Assembly: GCF_000244755.1 (NCBI RefSeq)
Contig: NZ_AHOO02000005.1
Coordinates: 1,240,001-1,304,000 of the forward strand
DNA: 64,000 nucleotides
DNA from: Leptospira licerasiae serovar Varillal str. VAR 010
Lineage (GTDB): Bacteria; Spirochaetota; Leptospiria; Leptospirales; Leptospiraceae
Direction: 5' to 3'
Below are positions 10,767-20,626 of this stretch, one piece after another (within the stretch, counting starts at the first letter, position 1; every line of letters begins with the position of its first letter). The notes under the pieces were generated by a model that was given only the letters and a program-made list of their open reading frames with translations, did not search any database and had not been told where the DNA came from. Both the position numbers and the translations under genes were made by a program.

Positions 10767-11330
10767 ATGAATTCTATCATTTTCATGGGGCCACCGGGTG
10801 CAGGTAAAGGCACTCAAGCAAAGATACTTTGCGACACTTTGGGAATTCCTCAGATCTCTACCGGAGATATTCTGAGAGCAGCCGTCAAAAACGGTACCCA
10901 GATGGGATTAGAAGCAAAGAAATACATGGATGCCGGAGATCTTGTTCCGGATTCTGTAGTTATCGGCATTATAAAAGATCGTCTTGTGGAGCCTGATTGC
11001 AAGAACGGATTCTTATTGGATGGATTTCCAAGAACCGTAGAGCAAGCAGATGCTTTAGATAAGATCTTAAACACAGAAGGTTTAAAGATCAAAAGAGCGA
11101 TCAACTTGGAAGTTCCTGATGAGGAACTTCTGCAACGTTTATTAAAACGTGCGGAAATCGAAGGTCGTTCCGACGACAACGAAACAACGATCAAGAGTCG
11201 TTTGGAAACTTATAACAAAAAGACTCTTCCGTTACTGGACTACTATGCTGCAAAAGGAAATCTCTCCCGTGTAAACGGTGTGGGTAACTTGGATACAGTC
11301 ACAAAACTCATCGAGAAGGAGTTAGCTTAA
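10767..11330 (+). CDS. adk: Adenylate kinase
   Basis: A 187-residue nucleoside monophosphate kinase. The P-loop [10 protein letters not shown] is at residues 7-16, followed by [12 protein letters not shown] and [10 protein letters not shown]. The lid region is short and lacks zinc cysteines, so this is the short-lid type. It makes ADP from AMP and ATP. It is four bases after secY. Confidence 0.97.
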   Translation: MNSIIFMGPPGAGKGTQAKILCDTLGIPQISTGDILRAAVKNGTQMGLEAKKYMDAGDLVPDSVVIGIIKDRLVEPDCKNGFLLDGFPRTVEQADALDKILNTEGLKIKRAINLEVPDEELLQRLLKRAEIEGRSDDNETTIKSRLETYNKKTLPLLDYYAAKGNLSRVNGVGNLDTVTKLIEKELA

Positions 11331-11331
11331 C

Positions 11332-11550
11332 TTGGCGAAAGAAGATGCAATCACCGTGGACGGTACCGTTTTGGAACCTCTCCCAAACGCAATGTTCCGC
11401 GTTGAGCTGGAAAATGGTCACAAGGTTTTGGCCCATATTTCCGGTAAAATGAGAATGCATTATATCAGGATCCTCCCAGGCGACAAAGTCACCGTGGAAC
11501 TCTCTCCTTACGATTTGACCAAGGGTAGGATTACCTACCGCAAAAAATAG
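11332..11550 (+). CDS. infA: Translation initiation factor IF-1
   Basis: A 72-residue S1/OB-fold protein with the IF-1 signature ([20 protein letters not shown] and [18 protein letters not shown]). It begins with TTG, directly after the adk stop; the next residues AKEDAI match usual IF-1 N-termini, so TTG is the likely start. The methionine aminopeptidase gene that often lies between adk and infA is absent. Confidence 0.96.
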   Translation: MAKEDAITVDGTVLEPLPNAMFRVELENGHKVLAHISGKMRMHYIRILPGDKVTVELSPYDLTKGRITYRKK

Positions 11551-11559
11551 GAACACGTT

Positions 11560-11673
11560 ATGAAAGTAAGAACTTCCGTAAAAAAAATCTGCACTAGCTG
11601 CAAAGTTATCAGAAGAAAAGGTGTGATCAGAGTGATTTGCACCAACCCTAAACACAAGCAAAGGCAAGCATAA
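11560..11673 (+). CDS. rpmJ: 50S ribosomal protein L36
   Basis: A 37-residue protein that reads [19 protein letters not shown] and ends [12 protein letters not shown]. It has the zinc pattern CxxC...CxxxxH, so it is the zinc-binding form. It starts nine bases after infA and ends two before rpsM. Confidence 0.96.
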   Translation: MKVRTSVKKICTSCKVIRRKGVIRVICTNPKHKQRQA

Positions 11674-11675
11674 TC

Positions 11676-12053
11676 ATGGCTCGTATCGCAGGTATCGATC
11701 TTCCAAGAGAAAAAAGAATCGTTGTTGGTCTAACGTATATTTACGGAATCGGCCGATCCACTTCTCGCAAACTTCTCGCGAAAGCGGGAGTTGATGAGGC
11801 AATCAGAGTGAAAGATCTTTCTGACGCTCAAGAAGCTGCTCTAAGAAAAGCGATCGAAGAAAGTATCAAGGTAGAAGGAGATCTTCGCTCCGAAAACCAA
11901 CTCAATATCAAAAGATTGATGGATATCGGATGTTACAGAGGCCTGCGTCATAGAAGAGGTCTTCCAGTTCGCGGTCAGAGAACCAGAACCAATGCCCGTA
12001 CTCGTAAGGGTGTTAAGAAGACCGTTGCCAATAAGAAGAAGGTGACTAAGTAA
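11676..12053 (+). CDS. rpsM: 30S ribosomal protein S13
   Basis: A 125-residue S13: [16 protein letters not shown] at the start, a helix-turn region with [12 protein letters not shown], and the basic signature [19 protein letters not shown] at the end. It contacts the P-site tRNA and the S19 protein. It opens the alpha part of the locus. Confidence 0.98.
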   Translation: MARIAGIDLPREKRIVVGLTYIYGIGRSTSRKLLAKAGVDEAIRVKDLSDAQEAALRKAIEESIKVEGDLRSENQLNIKRLMDIGCYRGLRHRRGLPVRGQRTRTNARTRKGVKKTVANKKKVTK

Positions 12054-12055
12054 TC

Positions 12056-12463
12056 ATGGCTGAAGATAAAAAAGGCAAAAAAGAGAAAAAGGTTAAGAAG
12101 AAGGAGAAAAAGGTCGTTCCTCGCGGAAAGGTCTATATCACCGCTTCTTTTAACAATACCATCATCACCATTACTGACTTGGCAGGAAACACTCTGTCTT
12201 GGTCAACAGCTGGTGCTATGGGTTTCCGTGGATCCAAAAAATCTACTCCGTATGCGGCTCAGATCGCAGCGGGGAATGCTGCCGAGAAGGCGATCGATTC
12301 TACCGGTTTAGCCGAAGTGGATGTTCTGGTTTCCGGCCCAGGTATCGGACGCGAATCTGCGATCCGTTCCTTAGTCGCTAGAGGACTTTCCATTAAAATG
12401 ATCAAAGACGTAACACCTTTACCGCATAACGGTTGTCGTCCCCGTAAAAGAAGAAGGGTTTAA
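12056..12463 (+). CDS. rpsK: 30S ribosomal protein S11
   Basis: A 135-residue S11 with a lysine-rich first 20 residues that most S11 proteins lack in this form. The core has [16 protein letters not shown], and the C-terminus [18 protein letters not shown] is diagnostic. It lies on the 30S platform near the mRNA exit. Confidence 0.98.
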   Translation: MAEDKKGKKEKKVKKKEKKVVPRGKVYITASFNNTIITITDLAGNTLSWSTAGAMGFRGSKKSTPYAAQIAAGNAAEKAIDSTGLAEVDVLVSGPGIGRESAIRSLVARGLSIKMIKDVTPLPHNGCRPRKRRRV

Positions 12464-12475
12464 GGTAGGAATAAT

Positions 12476-13099
<624 letters not shown>

Positions 13100-13121
13100 T
13101 TTTATTGGGAAGGGTTTCTAA

Positions 13122-14099
13122 GTGTCTCTAAAAAGTTTACTCAAAGGATTTAAACGTCCCAAAAAGATCGAATTTACTACGGAAGCGAATACTCCTAACT
13201 ACGGAAAATTCGTAGCGGAGCCTTTCGAGCGCGGTTTCGCGACCACGATCGGAAACTCTCTTCGTAGAACTCTCATGTCTTCTATCGAAGGTGCCGCTAT
13301 TTCTGCTCTTCGTATCGAAGGAGTGAACCACGAGTTCTCTTATATCGAAGGAGTAGCTGAAGACGTTACTCGTATCATCCTAAACCTTAAACAAGTTCGT
13401 ATCAAATACGAGCCTGAGGACAAGGACCAAAGCAAAGTTATCCATTTGGAATTGAAAGGTGCGGGATATTTCAGAGCCGGAGACCTGGCTGTGGATTCTT
13501 CCATCGAGATCATGAACCCGGATCTACATATCGCAACTTTGAATGAAGATGCGAACCTTGTATTGGATCTGGAAATCCAAAGAGGAAGAGGATACGTTCC
13601 TGCAGAAGATAAGAAGAAGGATATCGAAGTTCTTGGAACTATTCCGATCGACTCTATCTTCTCTCCAGTTCAAAAAGTAATTTTCGAGATTTCAGAGACC
13701 CGTGTGGCTCAGAGATCCGACTACGAAAAACTGACTCTGGAAGTTTGGACAGACGGATCGATTTCTCCGGAGGATGCAGTTGCTCAAGCGGCTAAGATCC
13801 TAAAAGAACACCTCACAGTATTTATCAACTTCGAAGAAGAATTAGAGGAAGAAGAAGACGAGTTAGACGAAGCGGACGAGAAGTTGAAAGCTTCCCTTTC
13901 CAAACACGTGGAAGAACTCGAACTTTCCGTACGTTCCCTGAACGTTCTTCGCAGTTTGGAAATCGACTTCGTTGGAGACCTTGTTAAGAGATCCGAAGAA
14001 GAGATGTCCAAATCCAAACATTATAGCGAGCAAGGTCTCGCAGAACTTAAGTCTAAACTTGCTGGTTTGGGACTTTCGTTCGGAATGAGAGATTTCTAA
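13122..14099 (+). CDS. rpoA: RNA polymerase alpha subunit
   Basis: A 325-residue alpha subunit. The N-terminal dimerisation domain has [16 protein letters not shown] and GPVQKV-like blocks ([12 protein letters not shown]). An acidic linker (residues 225-245, Glu/Asp-rich) leads to the C-terminal domain with [10 protein letters not shown], where the DNA-binding Arg is kept, and GLGLSFGM. It starts with GTG at 13122; SD GGGAAGGG is nearby. Confidence 0.97.
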   Translation: MSLKSLLKGFKRPKKIEFTTEANTPNYGKFVAEPFERGFATTIGNSLRRTLMSSIEGAAISALRIEGVNHEFSYIEGVAEDVTRIILNLKQVRIKYEPEDKDQSKVIHLELKGAGYFRAGDLAVDSSIEIMNPDLHIATLNEDANLVLDLEIQRGRGYVPAEDKKKDIEVLGTIPIDSIFSPVQKVIFEISETRVAQRSDYEKLTLEVWTDGSISPEDAVAQAAKILKEHLTVFINFEEELEEEEDELDEADEKLKASLSKHVEELELSVRSLNVLRSLEIDFVGDLVKRSEEEMSKSKHYSEQGLAELKSKLAGLGLSFGMRDF

Positions 14100-14100
14100 T

Positions 14101-14685
14101 ATGAACAAAAGAAATAAAGTAAAACATCTCAACCGCGAAAAAGGTCATAGAGACGCTCTGATCAATAACATGATCACTAGTCTTTTCAAATACGAGAGAA
14201 TCGAATCCACTCAAGCGAAACTGAAAGTGGTTCGTTCTCACGCCGAAAAGATCATCACCAGAGCGAAAAGAAACCTTGCGACTGATATCGCTCCTGCGGT
14301 TGCACTTCACAATAAACGTGAAGTTCTAAAAAGAGTAAAGGACCGCAATATCGTTACGAAACTTTTCGAAGATATCGCAGTTCGTTATGCTGCTGTAAAT
14401 GGCGGATATACTAGAATCCTGAAAAAGATCAATAGAGCTTCCGATAATTCCGAGGTAGGAATTTTAGAACTCACTAACAGAAAGGATCGTTCCTCTCTAA
14501 TCAAAGAGATCAAAGATAAGAGAGAAGCTATTTCCGACGCTAAAAAGGAAAAAGCGGCGGCTCCTCCTCCGGCTAAAAAGGAAAAAGCTCCTAAAAAAGA
14601 AGCTGCTCCTAAAGCTAAGGCAGCTAAGAAGCCTGCAGCTCCAAAAAAGGCGGTTAAAAAAGCCGCTCCTAAGAAGAAAAAATAA
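14101..14685 (+). CDS. rplQ: 50S ribosomal protein L17 with long basic tail
   Basis: The first 125 residues are a normal L17 (MNKRNKVKHLNREKGHRDAL, RAKRNLAT, NGGYTRILK). The protein is 194 residues; the last 55 or so are an Ala/Lys/Pro tail of histone H1-like composition. It is the last gene of the locus, one base after rpoA. Confidence 0.97.
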   Translation: MNKRNKVKHLNREKGHRDALINNMITSLFKYERIESTQAKLKVVRSHAEKIITRAKRNLATDIAPAVALHNKREVLKRVKDRNIVTKLFEDIAVRYAAVNGGYTRILKKINRASDNSEVGILELTNRKDRSSLIKEIKDKREAISDAKKEKAAAPPPAKKEKAPKKEAAPKAKAAKKPAAPKKAVKKAAPKKKK

Positions 14686-14721
14686 TATAAATAATCCCCG
14701 AAGAGATGGGAGATATGTGGG

Positions 14722-14757
14722 CCCCGGTGTTGGAGACAGCATCGGGGTTTTTCTTTT
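14722..14757 (+). terminator. Intrinsic terminator of the ribosomal locus
   Basis: CCCCGGTGTTG and CAGCATCGGGG form an 11-bp stem (two G-T wobbles) with a GAGA loop, followed by a T-rich run. The T-run reaches into the stop codon of the convergent phosphatase gene. On the other strand there is no T-run, so it looks one-directional. Confidence 0.9.
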
Positions 14758-16742
14758 TAGAACCCTTTTGCTTTTAAAAACTCGTCCAGTTTTCCTACGA
14801 GTGGGCTTTCACCGTCTAGCTCTTTCGCTTTTTCCAGCACGGACCTTGCGTCTTCGAATTTATTTAATAACCTGTAATTGTCAGAAAGATTGATTAGGTT
14901 CGCAAGACGGTGAGGTTGAGTTTGACGGACCTTCTCCGCTGCGTCAGCCGCATGTTGAAATTCCTTCATATGTTTATAACATAAGGACAATAAGAACCAG
15001 ATATTATGCGATTCCGGATCTAAGTTTAGATAACGTTCTAACCATTTGGAAGCTTTAGAGAATTCTTTTTTATCGTAATAGATCTGTCCGATCAGTCTAG
15101 CGGATTCTTTAAAATTTGGAGCCAAGTTCCAGGAGAATTCTAGTAGCTCGAGTGCTACCGGTACTTCTTTTTTCGCTAGATGTTGTTTCGCTTGATTGTA
15201 CTTTGCTACTGCATCGTTATACTTAGGATGTTCCGGATCTATTAGCTCTTTGTATCCTATCCTAATCAGGGAAAGGTCGTCCGCGATCGCTCCTACTCCG
15301 TGTAGTTTTCCCGCGATCGTATCCAAATCTCCTTTGGAATCTTCCACAATTCGAACGAATAAATTCTCGTCTTCGTTCATCTTCCAGTTGATCCCATCCG
15401 AACTGATATTGATATCGTCCCTTCCATCAGAACCTAAAAACAGAACGTCTCCGGGCTGCAAATGGGATTCATGGATTTTGATATTCGCTCCGAATGGAGA
15501 TCCTAATTTCCATGCCGAAAGTTCGGGAGCTAAGAAGGAAGATCTATCGTCTCTGAATAATACAGGCCAAGGATGTTCTGCGTTCAGTATCAGTATTTTT
15601 CCGGTTTTATCGTGGATCAGTCCGAAGATCGCAGAGGCCATCATCGTTCCGTCGAATGTTCTAAAAATTTCGTCCAGTTCTCTATGAGTCTGTAACATCC
15701 AAGCTTCAGGATGAATATCGATCGTCTTTCCATGGCTTGCGGAACGAGATAGAATATTATTGACTGCAGTTCCAAGAACGATTGCTCCTCCCGCTCCTTG
15801 GAGAGATTTTCCCATCGCATCACCGTTTAAGAAGAAGGTCCATTTTTCCTTTTCGGATCCGAATAAAAGGTTTCCACTAATGCAGATGTCTCCACCCAGC
15901 TCTGACTCTCGATTCTTAAACGTAAACTTTTTCTTTTGTTCTATATAGAAGATGGTGCTAACGTCTTGGGATGTATTCCAATTTGTCATGAGAGGTTTGC
16001 TCAAGAGAGAAGTGAGATAATAGTCCCCATCCTGCTGCACTTTGAGAGCATGGATCTCTTCCATTCTTTTGGTGACTTCCATCGTTCTTTCGTCGACTTT
16101 TTGCTCTAAAGTGTTTGCATATTCTTCTTCCACTGCTCCGATCCTGCGAAAGATCAAGATCACACTTTGTGTGATATAGGATACCACCGCTAAAAATACC
16201 AATTTTAATGATTGTTCCGAAATGGATGCGTATCCCGGAGAGATAACCTTGAGTTCATCTTCGGTGAATTCTACTCCCCTAAAGATCGTATTTAAGATCA
16301 CGAGTCCCTGTCCGACTACGCTAAATATTCCTGAAAGTTTTGCAACCGTTGGAGATAAAAGTAATACGGAATATACTATGAAGATCATATTGATCGCATA
16401 TAGAATGATTTGGCGTATTACTCCTGATGCCATATTCCTGTCAGTCCAAGAGGCAACGAACATGACTATGGATAAGATGGTAATATCTGCGAGTACGGAA
16501 ACTTTGCCGACCATAGAAGGTATCTTACCGAATTTTTTGTAACAATACTGGTTATAGACTGCATATCCGAGCATAGACCCTATCCCGATCAAATACACGA
16601 TATTTTGAATCATGGAGCTCTGGGTCCAAGCGGCAGCGAGAGAAATGAGGAATAATATCGCTAAGCCGAATCGGATCCGATTGATCGTAAGTGGACCGGA
16701 GGCTATAATTCTCTCCGTGATGAGTTCCTTTTTTTCTTCCAT
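14757..16742 (-). CDS. Membrane SpoIIE-type (PP2C) phosphatase with TPR repeats
   Basis: A 661-residue protein if started at the ATG at 16742; a TTG at 16865 would add 41 residues but has no ribosome binding site, while AGAGG lies about 10 bases before the ATG. It has about six membrane helices in residues 15-215, a coiled coil, then a SpoIIE/PP2C domain (about 265-460) with ELGGD, NGDAMGKSLQGAGG and the metal-binding ADDLS. The C-terminus holds TPR-like repeats (residues 480-650). Such proteins dephosphorylate anti-sigma factor antagonists or similar Ser-phosphoproteins; the substrate is unknown. It is convergent with rplQ and stands alone. Confidence 0.85.
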   Translation of the reverse strand: MEEKKELITERIIASGPLTINRIRFGLAILFLISLAAAWTQSSMIQNIVYLIGIGSMLGYAVYNQYCYKKFGKIPSMVGKVSVLADITILSIVMFVASWTDRNMASGVIRQIILYAINMIFIVYSVLLLSPTVAKLSGIFSVVGQGLVILNTIFRGVEFTEDELKVISPGYASISEQSLKLVFLAVVSYITQSVILIFRRIGAVEEEYANTLEQKVDERTMEVTKRMEEIHALKVQQDGDYYLTSLLSKPLMTNWNTSQDVSTIFYIEQKKKFTFKNRESELGGDICISGNLLFGSEKEKWTFFLNGDAMGKSLQGAGGAIVLGTAVNNILSRSASHGKTIDIHPEAWMLQTHRELDEIFRTFDGTMMASAIFGLIHDKTGKILILNAEHPWPVLFRDDRSSFLAPELSAWKLGSPFGANIKIHESHLQPGDVLFLGSDGRDDINISSDGINWKMNEDENLFVRIVEDSKGDLDTIAGKLHGVGAIADDLSLIRIGYKELIDPEHPKYNDAVAKYNQAKQHLAKKEVPVALELLEFSWNLAPNFKESARLIGQIYYDKKEFSKASKWLERYLNLDPESHNIWFLLSLCYKHMKEFQHAADAAEKVRQTQPHRLANLINLSDNYRLLNKFEDARSVLEKAKELDGESPLVGKLDEFLKAKGF

Positions 16743-16968
16743 CCCTAATCGGCCTCTTTTTAAATCGCCTATAGTATTTGGATAAGTGAATATATTTTTG
16801 AACGTATCATCTACAAATTTTTTAAAGAATGTAGGATAGTTGTAAAAATATAATTCCTCCTCCAAATACTTGAGACGGAAAAAATAAGAGAAAAGTAAGT
16901 GCCTCCATTAAAAACAATCTCGCATTTTAGAACTTTCTTTTGTTGTTCGGCCGGATAACCTCCATAAG

Positions 16969-17124
16969 TCATTTTGTCGGTAAAGTAAATTGGCTCTTCT
17001 TTTCGTTTAGGGTCCGAACATTCGGTCCTGCTTGTAGAGTTTGTAATGCCTGGATATCAAATGTAGAACTTGATCCATCTACCAAAAGTGCATAATGTAT
17101 GCTTTCGTTCGATTCTTGTAATCA
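16969..17124 (-). pseudogene. Possible coding remnant (minus strand, 50 codons)
   Basis: A run of 50 sense codons between two stops on the minus strand, without a start codon. The translated text (for example LLVDGSSSTFDIQALQTLQA, ending FTLPTK) looks protein-like in composition, but I do not recognise a family. It may be the C-terminal end of a lost gene or chance. Confidence 0.22.
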
Positions 17125-17410
17125 GATCCCTGGAATCTGTTTGTTATAGATACGTTTTTCTGGAACTCAGGTGATTGCGCGGATAGTCACTATGCAATTG
17201 TATATTTTTGTAATTTCTTCATGGGCTCGCAAGATAACGATCTCGTTTAAGAATCCAAACTTTATTCGTGAAAGTAAAAATTAATCGGCTCTCGCAGTTT
17301 TCATCTTAATAAATAATTTAATTCAAATTAAGTTTTTTGAAATTGTTTTATAATTGAAAGGGTTTTGATTTACTCATATTTCATTTAATCGAAACTAAAG
17401 GAGAGAACGG

Positions 17411-17545
17411 ATGAAAATTATTGAAGAAGGTTTTGTGACGAATCCTTTGTTTAGAGTTCTTTCTAAGTTCGTATTCGGTCATGACGCAACAATGAAAACA
17501 TATTTAGCAGATCTAAGTAGGAAATTGGAGACATCGCGAAATTGA
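17411..17545 (+). pseudogene. C-terminal fragment of a SRPBCC (START-like) protein
   Basis: A 44-residue frame with a good ribosome binding site (AAAGGAG, 7 bases before ATG). The segment NPLFRVLSKFVFGHDATMK, then TYLADLSRKLE, resembles the last helix of SRPBCC/polyketide cyclase-like proteins, which are normally about 150 residues. The rest of the domain is missing, so an internal deletion probably joined the gene start to its end. It may still be translated as a small peptide. The family call is by eye. Confidence 0.4.
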
Positions 17546-17609
17546 CCTTTCAAGAAAGAGCGGTTAGAAGAACTGGGATTGGGTTGTAAATAGGAATCTT
17601 ATTGTATTT

Positions 17610-17627
17610 TTGTTGGAATTCCAACAA
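17610..17627. repeat. 18-bp perfect palindrome, dispersed repeat copy 1
   Basis: TTGTTGGAATTCCAACAA is a perfect palindrome. Its 16-bp core recurs with small changes at 38595, 62937 and 63069, all in or at the edges of intergenic regions. It reads as one copy of a dispersed element. Confidence 0.65.
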
Positions 17628-17714
17628 GGTTAAGATGGCAAATTCTGATTGTAGGGAATTAGGTTTTGTGATAAAGAGCGAGGAGTGTGAATTTTTCCAC
17701 CGCTACGCTCCGGC

Positions 17715-17736
17715 CCCCACCCAAAATAGGGTGGGG
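17715..17736. repeat. GC-rich hairpin downstream of the aldolase operon
   Basis: CCCCACCC and GGGTGGGG form an 8-bp perfect stem with loop AAAATA. A similar arrangement (GCCCCCGCCC...GGGTGG) is found at 62968-62987, again next to the TGTTGG palindrome. It lies 57 bases past the end of the minus-strand operon and could act as a transcript end, but there is no T-run. Confidence 0.5.
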
Positions 17737-17792
17737 CTATCCTAAACCAAATCCAAATTACAGTAGATCTAGCTTAGCAACAGAAGAACCTT

Positions 17793-18449
17793 CTATCCTC
17801 GGTTCTTCTCCGCTTGTTTAGAATATTTTCTCTGGTAGACAAATCGGATTGCTTCAGCCTCTAACCAAGGAACCGGTTTTCCGCCGCCTAGGATTCTAGA
17901 TTCTACGAATGCCTTGCTTGCTTTTTCCAGAACCATACAAACTGCATGAGCATCATCCAGACTTTTATGAGCGCATAATGCTCCTGCATTTTGAAGATAC
18001 ACCGCATTTCTTCTTCCTATAGCGGAGACAATCTTTTTCAGTCCTTTCGCATCGGACGCATTAGATACAACCTTTGCGTTAGGTCCTACAATTTGGGCCA
18101 TATCATCTAAATAAGGACGAACAGTCTCTCCAGCCATCGAACAGGTCATCACATTCTCCTGAGTGGAATGAAAGATAACGCTGAATTCAGGTCTTGCTAG
18201 ATAAAGAGAGAGATGTTGTATAGCTTCGTCAGGAATATCTTTGGGAAAGATTTGATTCTCCTCCAAAGGAATTTCTAACAGTGCCGTTTTAGTCTTTTTA
18301 CCGATCGCATTTAGATCCGCTTTTTTAGGAGTGATCCAAATACTCTTTCCGATCTTAACACTGGCGCATCCATTCTTTGCTAAAATTCCTTCCTTCACAA
18401 GTTGAGGGAGAAATTTTTGAAGATCCATCGGGCTATCCGGAGCTTTCAT
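17793..18449 (-). CDS. Class II aldolase/adducin-like protein lacking metal ligands
   Basis: A 218-residue class II aldolase/adducin fold. The ATG at 18449 overlaps the stop of the upstream gene (ATGA), so this start is preferred to one 12 codons upstream. Compared with its neighbour, the zinc motif HTH is HST here (VIFHSTQENV), and the NHG motif is NAG (LQNAGALCAH). Two of the usual metal-binding histidines are thus gone, which suggests a non-catalytic partner or a changed activity. The equal length and coupled translation suggest a heteromer with the neighbour. It is the last gene of the operon. Confidence 0.78.
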   Translation of the reverse strand: MKAPDSPMDLQKFLPQLVKEGILAKNGCASVKIGKSIWITPKKADLNAIGKKTKTALLEIPLEENQIFPKDIPDEAIQHLSLYLARPEFSVIFHSTQENVMTCSMAGETVRPYLDDMAQIVGPNAKVVSNASDAKGLKKIVSAIGRRNAVYLQNAGALCAHKSLDDAHAVCMVLEKASKAFVESRILGGGKPVPWLEAEAIRFVYQRKYSKQAEKNRG

Positions 18450-19102
18450 GCTGTTTTTACCAGTCCATAGTTTTTGAGATACCAAGAGCGAATGGAATCC
18501 CTGTCGCCTTTTTTATAACCGGAAACCTTTAAGAATTCTTTCTCAATGAATAGTTGGCAGACTCTTTCGAGCTCTAGAGCTACTTGAAAAGCGTCTTCCA
18601 TATCTTTCCCGACGCAAAGAGTTCCATGGTTTGCTAAAAGAACTGCCTTACTTCCGGACTTATCTAAAGCGTGGATCGCCATTTTGATAAGTTTTTTAGT
18701 TCCAGGTAGAGAGTAGTCCGTGCAAAGAACAGGCCCACCGATGATCTTTTTCATCTGAGGATTTAGAACAGGAACATCCTTTCTTGCCGCCGCAACCACT
18801 GCTGCTTGCAATTGGTGAGTATGGATTACGGCACCTATATTCGAACGAAGTTTATAGGCGGCGGAATGAAGTCCTTTCTCATAAGACGGTTTGATCTTGC
18901 CGATATGGGTCAGATCATCGATGTTTACTTGTACGATCTCTTCCGGAGTTAGGTCTTCATAAGTCCTACCGGTAGGAGTAATCGCAAAATAATTCTCATC
19001 GATACGTTGGCTGATATTCCCCCAAGTTCTTGCGATCAGACCCGACTTAAGAAGTCGGATCCCAGTATCTCGTACGATTTTTTTGGCCTTATCTATTTCC
19101 AT
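18446..19102 (-). CDS. Class II aldolase/adducin family protein
   Basis: A 218-residue protein with intact metal motifs: IHTHQLQAAVV (His-Thr-His) and LLANHGTLCVG. The N-terminus has GLIARTWGNISQRI, as in fuculose-phosphate-type aldolases and ribulose-phosphate epimerases. The family cleaves or epimerises phosphorylated sugars with zinc; the substrate here is unknown. It is the middle gene between an aminotransferase and a degenerate paralogue, all on the minus strand. Confidence 0.85.
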   Translation of the reverse strand: MEIDKAKKIVRDTGIRLLKSGLIARTWGNISQRIDENYFAITPTGRTYEDLTPEEIVQVNIDDLTHIGKIKPSYEKGLHSAAYKLRSNIGAVIHTHQLQAAVVAAARKDVPVLNPQMKKIIGGPVLCTDYSLPGTKKLIKMAIHALDKSGSKAVLLANHGTLCVGKDMEDAFQVALELERVCQLFIEKEFLKVSGYKKGDRDSIRSWYLKNYGLVKTA

Positions 19103-19131
19103 ATTCTTCTCCTATTTTGTGGACAGGTGAG

Positions 19132-20598
19132 TTATACACCTTCGACTTTTTGGAAAACTCTTTCGAATCTTTTTAAAGCGTCATCGATCACTGCATCAGT
19201 ATCCGCAGCGCTTGTATACAGACGGCTTCCTGCAAGGGTAACGATACCTTCGGCCATGTAAGCTGCTCCCATTTCTTCCATCGCCTTTTTACGGGTATGA
19301 GCCTCTTTGATGGTGGATTTGATCTTCCAGAATTTCTTTATATCGATCTCTAAAAGCATAGTTCCAACAGTTTCCAAATGACAGATAGATCCTTGGTTGA
19401 ACGCTACGAAAGGTAGATTATACTTCTTAATTAGTTTTTGTAAACCAGCAGTGATCCTGTCTCCAGCTCTTCCTGCTTTTTCACAGGCCTTTTGTTTTTC
19501 AATTTCAAGAAGAGTATAATAACCTGCAGCTGAGCTAAGAGGGTTTGCTGCCATAGTTCCGCCGATCAGAGCTTTTTTTACGCCTGTTTGGAGTCCTGCA
19601 GAAAGATACTTCATGTATTCCTTCTTTCCGCCTAATCCACCGGCAGAAGGATAACCTCCGGCAACTACTTTACCGAATACGGTTAAATCCGGAGTAATAC
19701 CATAGTAACCTTGGGCACCGCTTAATCCGATACGGAATGCAGTAACAACTTCATCAAAAATCAGTAATGCTCCATACTTGTCGCAAAGTTCTCTGACTCC
19801 TTTATTGAAGTCCATATCGATAGGGCGAGTTCCGCTTTCCGGTCCGATCGGTTCCAAGATAACTGCAGCAGTGCCGCCTCTCCAACGATTTCTTTTTAAA
19901 GTTCTTTCTAATGCGTTTAGATCGTTTGGATAGAATTCTTGGGTATATTTGAATACATGTTTAGGAATTCCGTGAGACTCAAAATGTCTGGTGCCAGGTA
20001 GGCGAAGTCCATATGCAAGCTGGTCGCTCCAACCGTGATAAGCTCCACCCATCTTTACTATATTTTTCTTTTTGGTCGCAAGTCTTGCCACCCGGATAGA
20101 TGCCATACAAGCCTCTGTTCCGGATCCCAACATACGAAACATTTGCACAGAAGGCATATGCTCCACGATCTTCTCCGCAAGTCTTAACTCATACTCATGG
20201 AACAAACCGGTCACTGGTCCTGTGGTTTCCAGAAGTTGAACAACCTTCTTACGAATATTCGTAGGGTTACTACCTAAAACTGTAGGACCTCCTGCTTGCA
20301 GGAAGTCTATGTATTTGTTCCCATCTAGATCGTATAAATGCGCTCCGGAAGCCTTGGTGAAAACAAGAGGGAAGGGATAATTGAATGCGAGATTATGCTG
20401 TACTCCGCCCGGAATATATTCGGAGGCTTCCGCTATCATCAATTTGGATTTAGAACATTTCTTTTCGAAATACTCCTGAAGGTACTTCTCCATTTCATTC
20501 TTCTTGATAGACCGAATTGGCTGGCGAATCAGGTCATGAAGTTGTTTATAAACCCCTTTTACGTCTGGGTATTGGGTAATTGCGAAGCCGGTAGACAT
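19132..20598 (-). CDS. Class III (PLP) aminotransferase, GSA-aminomutase-like
   Basis: A 488-residue PLP enzyme. It has the glutamate-1-semialdehyde aminomutase pattern: PGGVQHN near residue 70, GSGTEACMASIRVAR (phosphate region), LIFDEVVTAFRIG, and the lysine in TVFGKVVAGGYP. A 60-residue N-terminal extension precedes the fold. With two class II aldolase proteins downstream it may serve an amino-sugar or amino-alcohol pathway; that is inference. Its promoter region holds a 34-bp palindrome beside the divergent TetR gene, so repression by that protein is likely. Confidence 0.87.
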   Translation of the reverse strand: MSTGFAITQYPDVKGVYKQLHDLIRQPIRSIKKNEMEKYLQEYFEKKCSKSKLMIAEASEYIPGGVQHNLAFNYPFPLVFTKASGAHLYDLDGNKYIDFLQAGGPTVLGSNPTNIRKKVVQLLETTGPVTGLFHEYELRLAEKIVEHMPSVQMFRMLGSGTEACMASIRVARLATKKKNIVKMGGAYHGWSDQLAYGLRLPGTRHFESHGIPKHVFKYTQEFYPNDLNALERTLKRNRWRGGTAAVILEPIGPESGTRPIDMDFNKGVRELCDKYGALLIFDEVVTAFRIGLSGAQGYYGITPDLTVFGKVVAGGYPSAGGLGGKKEYMKYLSAGLQTGVKKALIGGTMAANPLSSAAGYYTLLEIEKQKACEKAGRAGDRITAGLQKLIKKYNLPFVAFNQGSICHLETVGTMLLEIDIKKFWKIKSTIKEAHTRKKAMEEMGAAYMAEGIVTLAGSRLYTSAADTDAVIDDALKRFERVFQKVEGV

Positions 20599-20626
20599 AT
20601 CTTTTTCCTTTTTTTACGGAATATAG

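Larger units (their letters stand above)
16743..17792. other. About 1 kb intergenic region with gene remnants and repeats
   Basis: No intact gene is seen. The region is AT-rich, with frequent stops. It holds a 50-codon open remnant on the minus strand, a 44-codon remnant on the plus strand, an 18-bp palindrome and a GC-rich hairpin; these are listed separately. It reads as decayed sequence between two operons. Confidence 0.7.
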
